From: Actinoplanes ianthinogenes
Lineage (GTDB): Bacteria > Actinomycetota > Actinomycetes > Mycobacteriales > Micromonosporaceae
Assembly (NCBI RefSeq): GCF_018324205.1
Contig: NZ_AP023356.1
Location: forward strand, 4,942,001-5,006,000
Length of the DNA stretch: 64,000 nucleotides
Direction of reading: 5' to 3'
Below the pieces are notes generated by a model, which did not search any database, had not been told where the DNA came from, and was given only the letters and a program-made list of their open reading frames with translations. A program made the translations under genes and the position numbers. This document shows positions 24,973 to 36,317 of the stretch, piece after piece (position 1 is the stretch's first letter; each line of letters begins with the position of its first letter).

Positions 24973-24992
24973 CTTGTGAACTAATTCACGAG
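24973..24992. promoter_or_regulatory. GTGAA-CTAA-TTCAC dyad near the menJ-like start
   Basis: A perfect 5-bp core with 4-bp spacer, extended by CT/AG pairs after one mismatch. It ends 23 bp before the start codon and just ahead of the GGAGG ribosome-binding site (25004-25008), so it may overlap the promoter or be an mRNA hairpin. Confidence 0.4.
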
Positions 24993-25015
24993 CACTGCGG
25001 ATCGGAGGCTGCACC

Positions 25016-26308
25016 GTGAACGACCACCCGCCATCCACCGTCGCTGACGAGGCTGACGTGATCGTGGTCGGAGCGGGGCCCGGCGGCAGCGCGGCCGCCT
25101 ACCATCTGGCCCGCCACGGCGTCCGGGTGCTGCTCCTGGAGAAAACCGAGTTCCCGCGCGAAAAAGTGTGTGGCGACGGGCTGACCCCGCGCGCCGTCCG
25201 TCAGCTGGTCCGGATGGGTGTCGACACCTCCGAGAAAGCCGGTTGGCTGCACAATCGCGGCCTGCGGGTGATCGGTGGCGGGGTCCGGCTCGAGCTGGAC
25301 TGGCCCGAGCTGGCGAGTTTCCCCAGTTACGGCCTGGTCCGCACGCGCCTCGACTTCGACGACATGCTGGCCCAGCGCGCGGTCGAGGCCGGCGCCCTGC
25401 TCCGCACGAACGTGAACGTCGCCGGACCGGTCCTCAATGACGAAGGTTACGTGATCGGCGTCACGGCCAAGGCCGGTCCCGGCAAAGAGCCGGTGGAATA
25501 CCGCGCGCCGCTGGTGATCGCCGCGGACGGCGTCTCCGGCAAGTTTCCGCTGGCCCTGGGGCTGGCCAAGCGCGACGACCGCCCGCTCGGGGTGGCCGTC
25601 CGGCGCTACTACCGCTCCGCGGCCAAGGCGGACGACAACTACCTGGAGTCCTGGCTGGAGCTGCGCAGCGCGCAGGACCCGAGCCGGCTCCTGCCCGGTT
25701 ACGGCTGGATCTTCGGCCTGGGCGACGGCCGGGTGAACGTCGGCCTCGGCATCCTGAACTCGTCCAACGCCTTCGGCAAGACGAACTACCGCAACCTGCT
25801 CACCGACTGGCTCGGCTCCACCCCGGAGGACTGGGGGATGCGGGACGAGGCGAACGCGGAGGGGCCGACGCTCGGCGCCGCGCTCCCGATGGGCTTCAAC
25901 CGGGTGCCGCATTACACCCGCGGGGTAATGCTCGTCGGCGACTCCGGTGGCATGGTCAACCCGATGAACGGCGAGGGCATCGCGTACGCGATGGAGTCCG
26001 GTGAGCTGGCCGCCGAGGTGGCGGTGCAGGCGCTGGCCCGCCCGGCGGGTGCGGAGCGGGAGCGGGCGCTGCGGGCGTATCCGACCGAGTTGAGCCTGCG
26101 CTTCGGCGGTTACTACCGCCTGGGCGGCGTCTTCGTGAAGTTGATCGGCAACCCGCAGATCATGCGGCTGGCCACCAAGCACGGCATGCCGCACCCGACG
26201 TTGATGAAATTCGTCCTGAAGCTGCTCGCCAACCTGACCGACCCCCGGGGCGGCGACGCGATGGACCGCATCATCAACGGCTTGACGAAGGTGGCGCCCG
26301 CCGTCTGA
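25016..26308 (+). CDS. menJ: FAD-dependent geranylgeranyl reductase-family protein, likely menaquinone reductase MenJ
   Basis: 430 residues. The FAD-binding Rossmann motif is VIVVGAGPGGSAAAYHLA near residue 15, followed by the family motif FPREKVCGDGLTPRAV near 45, and a second FAD motif MLVGDSGGMVNPMNGEGIAYAME near 305. Members saturate isoprenoid chains; the mycobacterial member MenJ reduces one double bond in the menaquinone tail. Position between menG and nuoA supports that role, but chlorophyll/archaeal-lipid-type reductases share the fold. GTG start with GGAGG 7 bp upstream; two dyads lie in its promoter region. Confidence 0.82.
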   Translation: MNDHPPSTVADEADVIVVGAGPGGSAAAYHLARHGVRVLLLEKTEFPREKVCGDGLTPRAVRQLVRMGVDTSEKAGWLHNRGLRVIGGGVRLELDWPELASFPSYGLVRTRLDFDDMLAQRAVEAGALLRTNVNVAGPVLNDEGYVIGVTAKAGPGKEPVEYRAPLVIAADGVSGKFPLALGLAKRDDRPLGVAVRRYYRSAAKADDNYLESWLELRSAQDPSRLLPGYGWIFGLGDGRVNVGLGILNSSNAFGKTNYRNLLTDWLGSTPEDWGMRDEANAEGPTLGAALPMGFNRVPHYTRGVMLVGDSGGMVNPMNGEGIAYAMESGELAAEVAVQALARPAGAERERALRAYPTELSLRFGGYYRLGGVFVKLIGNPQIMRLATKHGMPHPTLMKFVLKLLANLTDPRGGDAMDRIINGLTKVAPAV

Positions 26309-26390
26309 CGACGGAATCGGGCACCCCGACCAAAGGGATACAAAAGCGCAAAACTAGTGTAAAGCGGCTAACAGTCGTACGGGAGTGAAG

Positions 26391-26756
26391 ATGACGATCA
26401 ACCCATACGTCCCGATCGTCGGGTTGCTGATCCTCGGCGCGCTCTTCGCGTTGTTCTCGGTGTCTGTCGCACCGATCGTGGGGCCGAAGCGGTACAACCG
26501 GGCAAAGATGGACGCCTACGAGTGCGGCATTGAGCCCGCCCCCCAACCGGTCGGTGGCGGCCGATTCCCGGTGAAGTTCTACCTGACGGCGATGCTCTTC
26601 ATCGTCTTCGACATCGAGACCATCTTCCTCTACCCGTGGGCCGTCTCGTTCGAGGCGCTGGGCCTGTTCGGATTCGTGGAAATGGTCCTGTTCATCGTCA
26701 CCGTCTTCATCGCCTACACGTACGTGTGGCGACGCGGCGGACTCAACTGGGACTGA
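26391..26756 (+). CDS. nuoA: NADH dehydrogenase subunit A
   Basis: 121 residues with three membrane helices and the NuoA signature YECGIEPAPQPVGGGRFPVKFY near residue 45, then FDIETIFLYPWA. It belongs to the membrane arm at the junction with the Q module. The ATG at 26391, rather than a GTG two codons upstream, has GGGAG about 6 bp before it. It is the first gene of the 14-gene nuo operon; the 82 bp upstream are relatively AT-rich and probably hold the promoter, but no clear hexamers are seen. Confidence 0.95.
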   Translation: MTINPYVPIVGLLILGALFALFSVSVAPIVGPKRYNRAKMDAYECGIEPAPQPVGGGRFPVKFYLTAMLFIVFDIETIFLYPWAVSFEALGLFGFVEMVLFIVTVFIAYTYVWRRGGLNWD

Positions 26757-26761
26757 TAACC

Positions 26762-27433
26762 ATGGGAATCGAAGAGAAGCTGCCCAGTGGCATCCTGCTC
26801 ACCTCGGTCGAGAAGCTGTCGAACTGGGCCCGCAAGTCGTCGTTCTGGGGCGCGACCTTCGGCCTCGCGTGTTGTGCCATCGAGATGATGGCGGCCGGCG
26901 GACCGCACTACGACCTGGGCCGCTGGGGCATGGAGGTCTTCCGCGCCTCGCCCCGCCAGGCCGACCTCATGATCGTCGCGGGCCGGGTCAGTCAGAAGAT
27001 GGCCCCCGTGGTGCGGCAGATCTACGACCAGATGCCGGAACCCCGCTCGGTGATCTCGATGGGCGTCTGCGCCTCGTCCGGTGGCATGTTCAACAACTAC
27101 GCCATCGTGCAGGGCGTGGATCACATCGTCCCGGTCGACATCTACCTGCCGGGCTGTCCGCCGCGGCCGGAGATGCTGATCGACGCCATCCTCAAGATGC
27201 GCGAGAAGGTGATGGCCCAGCCGCTCGGCCCGAACGGCCGCAAGATGCTGGAGCAGCGCCGCGCCGAAGGAAAGCTGCCGATCGTCGCCCCGGGTGCCAT
27301 GCCGTCGTCGTACCGCGTGGACAAAGCGCGCCGCGCGGAATGGACGCAGGCCGTCATCGAAGGCCGCGAAGAGCAATTGCGGATCGAGAACTGGATGAAG
27401 CTCCAGCCCCATTTGCGGGAGGGTGGCAAATGA
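26762..27433 (+). CDS. nuoB: NADH dehydrogenase subunit B
   Basis: 223 residues. It carries the N2 4Fe-4S cluster that reduces menaquinone: paired cysteines C37-C38 in ACCAIEMMA, a third in SMGVCASSGGMFNNY and the fourth in LPGCPPRPEM. The family core ends near residue 165; a C-terminal tail of about 50 charged residues, common in actinomycetes, follows. The ATG is 5 bp after nuoA, and the upstream frame extension is not used. The stop overlaps nuoC (ATGA). Confidence 0.96.
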   Translation: MGIEEKLPSGILLTSVEKLSNWARKSSFWGATFGLACCAIEMMAAGGPHYDLGRWGMEVFRASPRQADLMIVAGRVSQKMAPVVRQIYDQMPEPRSVISMGVCASSGGMFNNYAIVQGVDHIVPVDIYLPGCPPRPEMLIDAILKMREKVMAQPLGPNGRKMLEQRRAEGKLPIVAPGAMPSSYRVDKARRAEWTQAVIEGREEQLRIENWMKLQPHLREGGK

Positions 27434-28137
27434 GTATTCAACCCGGAACCGAGGGTAACGCTCCCGGGAATGCGGAACTGGGTGCGCCTGCGCAGACACC
27501 GCCCAGCCCGGATAAAGGGATGTTCGGCGTCAAAGGAACCGGTGACGTCTCCGGCTTCGGTCGTCTGGTCCGCCCCCGACCTGCTGTTTTTGACAGCCCA
27601 CGGCCTTACGGCGGGTATTTCGACGACGTCTATGACGCGTTGGAGGAAGCTTATCCGGCGTTCTCCGAAGCCATCGAGAAGGTGGTGGTGGATAGGGCGG
27701 AACTCACACTTCACATCAGGCCCGAGAGAATCAAGGACGTCTGTCAGGTAATGAGGGACGAGGGGTCCCTCCGGTTCGAGCTCTGCTCGTCCGTCGACTG
27801 CGTGGACTATCTCGGTTCCGACGAGCGCCGGTTCCACGTCGCCTACCAGCTGACGTCGATGACGTACCGCCGGAGGGTGCGTCTCGAGGTGTCGGTCGCG
27901 GACGGCGTGCCCGTCCCCAGCGTCACCAGCGTCTACCCGACCGCCGACTGGCAGGAGCGGGAGGTCTACGACATGTTCGGCGTCGTCTTCACCGGCCATC
28001 CCAACCTCACCCGGATCCTGATGCCGGACGACTGGGAGGGCCACCCCCAGCGCAAGGACTACCCGCTCGGCGGGGTGCCCGTGGAATACAAGGGCGCCGA
28101 GATCCCGCCGCCCGACCAGCGGAGGGTCTACCAGTGA
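27430..28137 (+). CDS. nuoC: NADH dehydrogenase subunit C
   Basis: 235 residues of the 30-kDa subunit in the Q module. The family hallmark EREVYDMFGVVFTGHPNLTRILMPDDW is seen near residues 177-203, followed by HPQRKDYPLGG. The first 45 residues are a polar Pro/Gly-rich leader not needed for the fold. ATGA overlap with nuoB fixes the start, and the stop overlaps nuoD (GTGA). Confidence 0.95.
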   Translation: MSIQPGTEGNAPGNAELGAPAQTPPSPDKGMFGVKGTGDVSGFGRLVRPRPAVFDSPRPYGGYFDDVYDALEEAYPAFSEAIEKVVVDRAELTLHIRPERIKDVCQVMRDEGSLRFELCSSVDCVDYLGSDERRFHVAYQLTSMTYRRRVRLEVSVADGVPVPSVTSVYPTADWQEREVYDMFGVVFTGHPNLTRILMPDDWEGHPQRKDYPLGGVPVEYKGAEIPPPDQRRVYQ

Positions 28138-29459
28138 CTACTTCTGAGTACGCGAGCGAGCGCGAGACCACCGAGGGCCGGGTCTTCACGGTCACCGGTG
28201 GCGACTGGGACAGCGTCACGTCCGGCATCGACCCGCTCAGCAACGAGAAGATCGTCGTCAACATGGGTCCGCAGCACCCGTCCACGCACGGCGTACTCCG
28301 GCTGGTGCTGGAGCTCGAGGGCGAGACGGTGACCGAGGCCCGGCCGGTGGTCGGTTACCTGCACACCGGGATCGAGAAGAACCTGGAGTACCGCACCTGG
28401 ACCCAGGGCGTCACGTTCGTCACGCGGATGGACTACCTGTCCAACATGTCGAACGAGACGGCGTACTGCCTCGCGGTGGAGAAGCTGCTCGGCGTCACCG
28501 ATCAGATCACCGAGCGGGCCACCACGATCCGGGTCCTCTTCATGGAGTTGCAGCGGATCGCCTCGCACCTGGTCTGGCTGGCCACCACCGGCATGGAGCT
28601 GGGCGCGATCTCGATGATGCTGTACGGCTTCCGCGAGCGGGAGTACATCCTCGACATCTTCGAGGAGACCTCCGGCCTGCGGATGAACAACGGGTACATC
28701 CGGCCCGGCGGCCTGGCCCAGGACCTGCCCGAGTCGGCGGTCAAGAAGATCCGCGACTTCCTCAAGTACCTGCCGAAGAAGCTCAAGGAATACGAGGCGA
28801 TGCTCTCCGGCCAGGTCATCTGGCAGCAGCGCACGCAGGGGGTCGCCGTCCTGGACGTGACCGGCTGCCTGTCGCTGGGCATCACCGGTCCGGTGCTGCG
28901 CTCCGCCGGCCTGCCGTGGGACCTGCGCAAGACGATGCCGTACTGCGGTTACGAGACGTACGAGTTCGACGTCCCGACCGCGACCACCGGTGACGTCTGG
29001 GGCCGGTACCTGGTCCGGCTGGCCGAGATCAAGGAGTCCCTGAAGATCGTCGAGCAGGCGCTCGACCGGCTCAAGCCGGGACCGATCTGGATCGCGGACA
29101 AGAAGATCGCCTGGCCGTCCCAGCTCGCACTGGGCGTCGACGGGCTCGGCAACTCGCTGGAGCACGTCGCCAAGATCATGGGTCAGTCGATGGAGTCGCT
29201 GATCCACCACTTCAAGCTCGTGACCGAAGGCTTCCGGGTCCCGCCCGGCCAAGTCTACGTCGCGGTCGAGCACCCGCGGGGCGAACTCGGCGTTCACGCG
29301 GTTTCCGACGGTGGCACCCACCCCTATCGGGTGCACTACCGCGAGCCGAGCTTCGTCAACCTTCAGGCCATCCCCGCGATGGCCGAGGGCGCGCTGCTGG
29401 CCGACGTGATCGCCGGCGGCGCGTCGCTGGACCCCGTGATGGGTGGGTGTGATCGCTGA
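28134..29459 (+). CDS. nuoD: NADH dehydrogenase subunit D
   Basis: 441 residues of the 49-kDa subunit, which forms the quinone pocket with NuoB. MGPQHPSTHGVLRL near residue 43 contains the conserved His that contacts the quinone headgroup; RPGGLAQDLP and DLRKTMPYCGYE are further family motifs. A GTG start overlaps nuoC. The stop overlaps the nuoE ATG by one base. C-terminal DPVMGGCDR completes the usual end. Confidence 0.96.
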   Translation: MTTSEYASERETTEGRVFTVTGGDWDSVTSGIDPLSNEKIVVNMGPQHPSTHGVLRLVLELEGETVTEARPVVGYLHTGIEKNLEYRTWTQGVTFVTRMDYLSNMSNETAYCLAVEKLLGVTDQITERATTIRVLFMELQRIASHLVWLATTGMELGAISMMLYGFREREYILDIFEETSGLRMNNGYIRPGGLAQDLPESAVKKIRDFLKYLPKKLKEYEAMLSGQVIWQQRTQGVAVLDVTGCLSLGITGPVLRSAGLPWDLRKTMPYCGYETYEFDVPTATTGDVWGRYLVRLAEIKESLKIVEQALDRLKPGPIWIADKKIAWPSQLALGVDGLGNSLEHVAKIMGQSMESLIHHFKLVTEGFRVPPGQVYVAVEHPRGELGVHAVSDGGTHPYRVHYREPSFVNLQAIPAMAEGALLADVIAGGASLDPVMGGCDR

Positions 29460-30555
29460 TGACCACGGAAGAGTTCACTCCGACAGCTGCTCCACTCGCG
29501 GAGAAGCTGCTCGGATCCGCGCAGGAGATCCTGGCGCGGTACCCGGCCGGCCGGGAGCGCTCGGCACTGCTGCCGCTGCTGCACCTGGTGCAGACCGAGG
29601 AGGGCTACGTCAGCCCGGCCGGCGTGGCCTTCTGCGCCGAGGTCCTGGGGATCAACAAGGCCCAGGTCGGCGCGGTCGCCACCTTCTACACCATGTACAA
29701 GCGCCGGCCGACCGGTGAATACCTGGTCAGCGTCTGCACCAACACCCTCTGCAACGTGATGGGCGGCCAGGCGGTCTACGACCGGCTGACCGAGCACCTC
29801 GGCGTCGGCCACGACGAGACCACCGCCGACGGCAAGATCACGCTGGAGCACGCGGAGTGCCTGGCGGCCTGCGACTACGCCCCGGTGGTGACGGTCAACT
29901 ACGACTTCACCGTCGACCAGGCCACCCCGGACTCCGCGGTCGAGCTGGTCGACAAGCTGGCCGCCGGCGAGCGGCCGACGCCGGCCCGCGGCGCCCGGAT
30001 CTGCTCCCTCAAGGAGATGCAGTACCAGCTCGCCGGTTTCGCCGACCCCCGGGACGGCGCGGTCGGCGACGGGGTGGCCGGCGCGCCCACCCTGCGCGGC
30101 GTCCGCCTGGCGCAGGAGCACGGGGTCGCGGTGGCCGGGTTCGACCCGGAGACCCCGATCACCAAGACCAAGCCGGCCCGCGAGGCCGGCGCGCTGCCGA
30201 CCCCGGCCCCGGCCGCCAAGGCGGACGAGAAGGCCGACAAGACCGCGGAGGAGAAGCCCGGCCGGGTCGCCTCGGTGGTGAAGGCGGCGACGACCGCGGT
30301 CAAGGCGGTCGCCGGCAAGGTCGAGGAGCGCCGGCACGCCGGCCAGAAGACCGAGGACCCACAGATCCGTACCGCGGAACTCCGTAACCCCACGGCGAGC
30401 GAACCGGCCCGGCCGGGCGCGGAGGCCGGCAGCCCGCCGCCGGCGAACGCCGCCGAGGCGGCCGGTGCCGCGACCAGCCCGCCCGCCGGTGACGGCAAAC
30501 CGGCCGGCGACAGCCCGCGTACGCCCGACCCGACGCGTGGGTCCGAGGAGGAGAA

Positions 30556-30559
<4 letters not shown>
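29459..30559 (+). CDS. nuoE: NADH dehydrogenase subunit E with long C-terminal extension
   Basis: 366 residues. The first 180 are a normal 24-kDa thioredoxin-like subunit with the N1a 2Fe-2S ligands C-x4-C in CTNTLCNVMGG (near residue 92) and C-x3-C in CLAACDYAP (near 135). The remaining 180 or so are rich in Ala, Pro, Lys and Glu, with a helical VVKAATTAVKAVAGKVEERR stretch and no known domain. NuoE is usually 160-250 residues, so the tail is unusual. The end overlaps nuoF (ATGA), showing that the tail is translated in the operon frame. Confidence 0.93.
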
Positions 30560-31871
<1,312 letters not shown>

Positions 31872-31872
<1 letters not shown>

Positions 31873-34370
31873 TGACCGACGTAGCGAAGAGGGCGGACAC
31901 CGTCACCCTGACGATCGACGGGGTCGAGGTCACCGCCGAGAAGGGCGAGCTGCTCATCCGGGTGGCCGAGCGGATGGGCACCGCGATCCCGCGGTTCTGC
32001 GACCACCCGCTGCTGGCCCCGGCCGGCGCCTGCCGGCAGTGCCTGGTCGAGGTGGAGGGTCAGCGCAAGCCGGTCGCCTCGTGCACCCAGACGGTGGCCG
32101 AGGGCATGGTGGTCAAGACCCACCTCACCTCCCCGGTGGCGGCCAAGGCCCAGGCCGGCGTGATGGAGCTGCTGCTGATCAACCACCCGCTCGACTGCCC
32201 GACGTGTGACAAGGGCGGTGAGTGCCCGTTGCAGAACCAGGCGATGAGCACCGGCCGCGCCGACTCCCGGTTCCACGAGCACAAGCGGGAGTACGAGAAG
32301 CCGATCCACATCTCCAGCCAGGTGCTGCTGGACCGGGAGCGCTGCGTGCTCTGCCAGCGCTGCACCCGGTTCTCCGAGGAGATCGCCGGGGACAAGTTCA
32401 TCGACCTGATGGACCGCTCCTCCGGCGAGCAGATCAACGTCTACCGCGACGACTTCTTCGGCGGCGAGGGCACCGGGGACGGGCAGGTCGGCGAGGGCGA
32501 GGGGGACGTTCCGTTCAACTCGTACTTCTCCGGCAACACCATCCAGATCTGCCCGGTCGGCGCGCTGACCGGCGAGCAGTACCGGTTCCGGGCCCGCCCG
32601 TTCGACCTGGTCTCCTCGCCGACCAGCTGCGAGCACTGTGCGGCCGGCTGCTCCATGCGGGCCGACCACCGGCGCGGGAAGGTGCTGCGCCGGCTCGCCG
32701 GTGACGACCCGGCGGTGAACGAGGAGTGGAACTGCGACAAGGGCCGGTGGGGCTTCCGCTACACCACGGCCACCGACCGGATCACCACGCCGCTGGTCCG
32801 GGACGCGCGTACCGGGCAGCTGCGCGAGGCGTCCTGGAGCGAGGCGCTGGTCGTCGCCGCGGAGGGGCTGAAAGCGGCTCGCGAGCGCGGGGTCGGGGTG
32901 CTGACCGGTGGGCGGCTCACGGTTGAGGACGCTTACGCGTACGCGAAATTCGCCCGTCTGGTCCTCGGCACCAACGACATCGACTTCCGGGCGCGGCCGG
33001 TGCGAGCCTCCGGCTCGCCGGCCGCGGACACCGAGGAGGCGGACTTCCTCGCGGCCGCGGTGGCCGGGGTTTCCGAGCTGACGTACGCCGATGTCGAGGA
33101 CGCGCCGTCCGCGCTGATCGTCGGGCTGGAGCCGGAGGAGGAGTGCCCGATCCTCTTCCTGCGCCTGCGCAAGGCGACCAAGCGGAAGAAGCTCCAGGTG
33201 ACCGCGGTGGCGTCGCACCTGACCCGGGGGTTCGAGAAGCTCGGCGCCGCGCTCGTCGCGGCCGTCCCGGGCGACGAGGCCCGGCTGCTGAACACCGATC
33301 CCGCGGTCGCCGCGGCGCTCAGCGCGCCGGGCAGCGTGCTGCTGGTCGGCGAGCGGCTGGCCACCGTGCCGGGCGGGCTCTCGGCCGCCGCGGCGCTGGC
33401 CGCCCGCACCGGCGCCCGCCTCGCGTGGGTGCCGCGCCGGGCCGGTGACCGGGGCGCGCTGGACGCCGGCTGCCTGCCGAACCTGCTGCCCGGCGGCCGT
33501 CCGGTGAGCGACCCCGCGGCCCGCGCCGAACTCTCCATCTCCTGGTCCGTCGACGCGGGCGTGCTGCCCAGCACGCCGGGCCGGGACGTCGACGCGATCA
33601 TCGCGGCGGCGGCCGACGGGACGCTCGGCGGTCTCCTGGTCGGCGCGGTCGACCCGGGCGACCTGGCCGATCCGGTCCGCGCCGAGCAGGCGCTGGACGC
33701 GGTGCCGTTCCTGGTCAGCCTGGAGCTGCGGCGGAGCGCGGTGACCGAGCGGGCCGACGTGGTGCTGCCGGTCGCGCCGGCCGCCGAGAAGCCCGGCACC
33801 TACATGGACTGGGAGGGCCGGCTGCGGTCCTTCGAGACGGTCCTGCGGGGCGGCACGGCGCTGACCGACGGCCGGGTGCTGGAGGCGATCGCCGCGCTGC
33901 TGGACGTCACCCTGAACACCGGGGACGTGCAGGCGGTCCGCCGCGAGCTGGGTGCCATGCCGGCCGGCACCGCCCGGCCCGAGCTGCCGTCGATCGCCCC
34001 CGTGGCGGTCGCCGAGCCGGGTGAGCGGGCGGCCGTGCTGGCCACCTGGCACCAGTTGATCGACCTGGGCACCCTGCTGGACGGCGACGACGTGCTGGCC
34101 GGCACGGCGCGCCCGCCGGTGGTGCGGCTCGGCAAGGAGCTGGCCGAGGAGCTCGGGGTGGCCGACGGCGACCTGCTGACGGTCCGGACCGACCGCGGCT
34201 CGGTGACCCTGCCGGCCGCGATCGCCGACCTGCCCCGGCAGGTGGTGTGGCTGCCCACGAACTCGCCGGGCTCGACGGTGCGCCGCAGCCTGGGCGTCAC
34301 CGCCGGTGCGGTCGTCCGGTTGTCGGCCGGGCTGCCCGGCCCGATTCTCGCCGAGGGAGTTGACCAGTGA
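31872..34370 (+). CDS. nuoG: NADH dehydrogenase subunit G
   Basis: 832 residues. N-terminal ferredoxin-like part binds a 2Fe-2S cluster (CDHPLLAPAGACRQC) and further clusters: the CPTCDKGGECPLQ segment, then CVLCQRCTRF and, near residue 255, CEHCAAGC. The latter resembles the extra N7-type ligand set of some bacteria. A molybdopterin-oxidoreductase-like domain follows but lacks an obvious cofactor site, as usual for NuoG. The ATG at 31872 overlaps the nuoF stop; longer upstream frame is not coding. Confidence 0.95.
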
Positions 34371-35740
34371 ACATCCTGCTCGCGGCGCACGCGGAGGACC
34401 CCACCCTGCAAACGTTCGAACAGGACGTCTGGTGGATCACGCTGATCAAGCTGCTCGGGCTCTTCGTCCTGCTCCTGCTGCTGACCCTGTTCACGATCAA
34501 CTACGAGCGCAAGGTCGTCGCCCGGATGGCGGTCCGGCCCGGCCCCAACCAGGTCGGGTTCCGCGGTTACCTGACCAGCCTCAGTGACGGTCTCAAGCTG
34601 CCGTTCAAGGAGGAGATCATCCCGCGGACCGCCGACAAGGTGGTCTACTTCATCGCCCCGGTGATCTCGGCGACGACGGCGTTCACCGCGTTCTCGGTGA
34701 TCCCGTTCGGCGGCGTGGTGACGATGTTCGGGCACCGGACCGCGCTCCAGCTCACCGACGTGCCGGTCTCGGTGCTGGTGCTGCTGGCCTGCTCCTCGAT
34801 GAGCGTGTACGGCGTGGTGCTGGCCGGCTGGGCGTCCGGCTCGACGTACCCGCTGCTCGGTGGTCTGCGGTCCAGCGCCCAGATGATCTCGTACGAGGTC
34901 GCCATGGGCCTCTCCATCGTCGCGGTCTTCATGACGGCCGGCACGATGAGCACGTCGCAGATCGTCGCGGCGCAGGCCTCCGGCGATCCCACGAAGATCT
35001 TCGGCGTCGAGATCACCATGCCCGGCTGGTACTGCCTCCAGCTGCTGCCGAGCTTCCTGATCTACGTGATCGCCGCGGTCGGCGAGACCAACCGGGCGCC
35101 GTTCGACCTGCCGGAGGCGGAGTCCGAGCTGGTCGGCGGCTTCCACACGGAGTACTCGTCGTTCAAGTTCGCGCTCTTCTTCCTGGCCGAGTACATCAAC
35201 ATGATCACCGTCTCGGCGTTCTGCACCACGCTGTTCCTGGGCGGCTGGCGGGCCCCGTGGCCGATCACCGCGATCTGGCCCGGCGCCAGCGCCGGCTACT
35301 TCGCCCTGATCTGGTTCTTCCTCAAGGTGTTCGCGCTGCTGTTCGGCTTCATCTGGCTGCGCGCCACGCTGCCCCGGATGCGCTACGACCAGTTCATGCG
35401 GTTCGGCTGGAAGGTGCTGATCCCGATCAACCTGGTCTGGATCCTGTTCGTGGCCTACTTCAAGATCGCCCGCAGCGGCGCCCTCTCGGACACCGCCCGG
35501 TGGGTCTCCACCGGCGCGATCGCGGTGGTCGTGCTGGTGGTCGCCTGGGCCTGGCCGTCGAGCGACAAGAAGAAGGCCAAACCGGTCTCGCTCGAGGAGG
35601 AACTGGCCGCCCGGCCGCCGGGCAGCTTCCCGGTCCCGCCGATCGACCTCCAGGTGCCGCCGAGCCCGCGCGCCCGCCGCGAGGTCGCCGAACGTGCCCC
35701 GGCCGCCGTCGGCGGCGACTCCGAGACGAAGGAGGTGTGA
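34367..35740 (+). CDS. nuoH: NADH dehydrogenase subunit H
   Basis: 457 residues with eight membrane helices, the subunit that connects the quinone site to the proton channels. Typical motifs are RMAVRPGPNQVGFRGYLTSL near residue 51, GLRSSAQMISYEVAMGLS near 166 and the acidic loop GETNRAPFDLPEAESELVGGF near 238. A cytoplasmic C-terminal tail of about 60 residues after the last helix is Pro/Arg-rich. GTG start overlaps nuoG. Confidence 0.96.
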   Translation: MNILLAAHAEDPTLQTFEQDVWWITLIKLLGLFVLLLLLTLFTINYERKVVARMAVRPGPNQVGFRGYLTSLSDGLKLPFKEEIIPRTADKVVYFIAPVISATTAFTAFSVIPFGGVVTMFGHRTALQLTDVPVSVLVLLACSSMSVYGVVLAGWASGSTYPLLGGLRSSAQMISYEVAMGLSIVAVFMTAGTMSTSQIVAAQASGDPTKIFGVEITMPGWYCLQLLPSFLIYVIAAVGETNRAPFDLPEAESELVGGFHTEYSSFKFALFFLAEYINMITVSAFCTTLFLGGWRAPWPITAIWPGASAGYFALIWFFLKVFALLFGFIWLRATLPRMRYDQFMRFGWKVLIPINLVWILFVAYFKIARSGALSDTARWVSTGAIAVVVLVVAWAWPSSDKKKAKPVSLEEELAARPPGSFPVPPIDLQVPPSPRARREVAERAPAAVGGDSETKEV

Positions 35741-35741
35741 C

Positions 35742-36317
35742 GTGAACACGTTTACCGGCTCCTTCAAGGGTTTCGGCGTGACCTTCGCGCACATGTTCCG
35801 CAAGGTGATCACCACCGACTACCCGTTCTCCCCGCCCAAGCCGGCGCCGCGATACCACGGGCGGCACATCCTCAACCGGCACCCGGACGGGCTGGAGAAG
35901 TGCATCGGCTGCGAGCTGTGCGCCTGGGCCTGCCCGGCCGACGCGATCTACGTCGAGGGCGGCGACAACACCGACGAGCAGCGTTTCTCGCCGGGTGAGC
36001 GGTTCGCGAAGATCTACCAGATCAACTACACCCGCTGCATCTTCTGCGGGCTCTGCATCGAGGCCTGCCCGACCCGGTCGCTGACCATGAGCAACGAGTA
36101 CGAGCTGGCCCGGGACAGCCGCCAGGACCTGATCTTCACCAAGGAACAGCTCCTGGCGCCGCTGCTGCCCGGGATGGAGCAGCCGCCGCACCCGATGCGC
36201 CTGGGCGAGACCGACAAGGACTACTACATCGGCGCGCTCACCAACCCGGGCACCTCGGCCGGCGCGGAGAAGGCGCCGTGGGCCGTGGACTCGGAGACCG
36301 AGGGGAGCGCGCAATGA
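35742..36317 (+). CDS. nuoI: NADH dehydrogenase subunit I
   Basis: 191-residue ferredoxin-like subunit with two 4Fe-4S motifs, CIGCELCAWACP near residues 54-65 and CIFCGLCIEACP near 99-110, clusters N6a and N6b, which pass electrons to N2 in NuoB. The GTG at 35742 has GGAGG 6 bp upstream and lies 1 bp after the nuoH stop; an upstream frame extension into nuoH is rejected. The end overlaps nuoJ by 4 bp. Confidence 0.96.
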   Translation: MNTFTGSFKGFGVTFAHMFRKVITTDYPFSPPKPAPRYHGRHILNRHPDGLEKCIGCELCAWACPADAIYVEGGDNTDEQRFSPGERFAKIYQINYTRCIFCGLCIEACPTRSLTMSNEYELARDSRQDLIFTKEQLLAPLLPGMEQPPHPMRLGETDKDYYIGALTNPGTSAGAEKAPWAVDSETEGSAQ

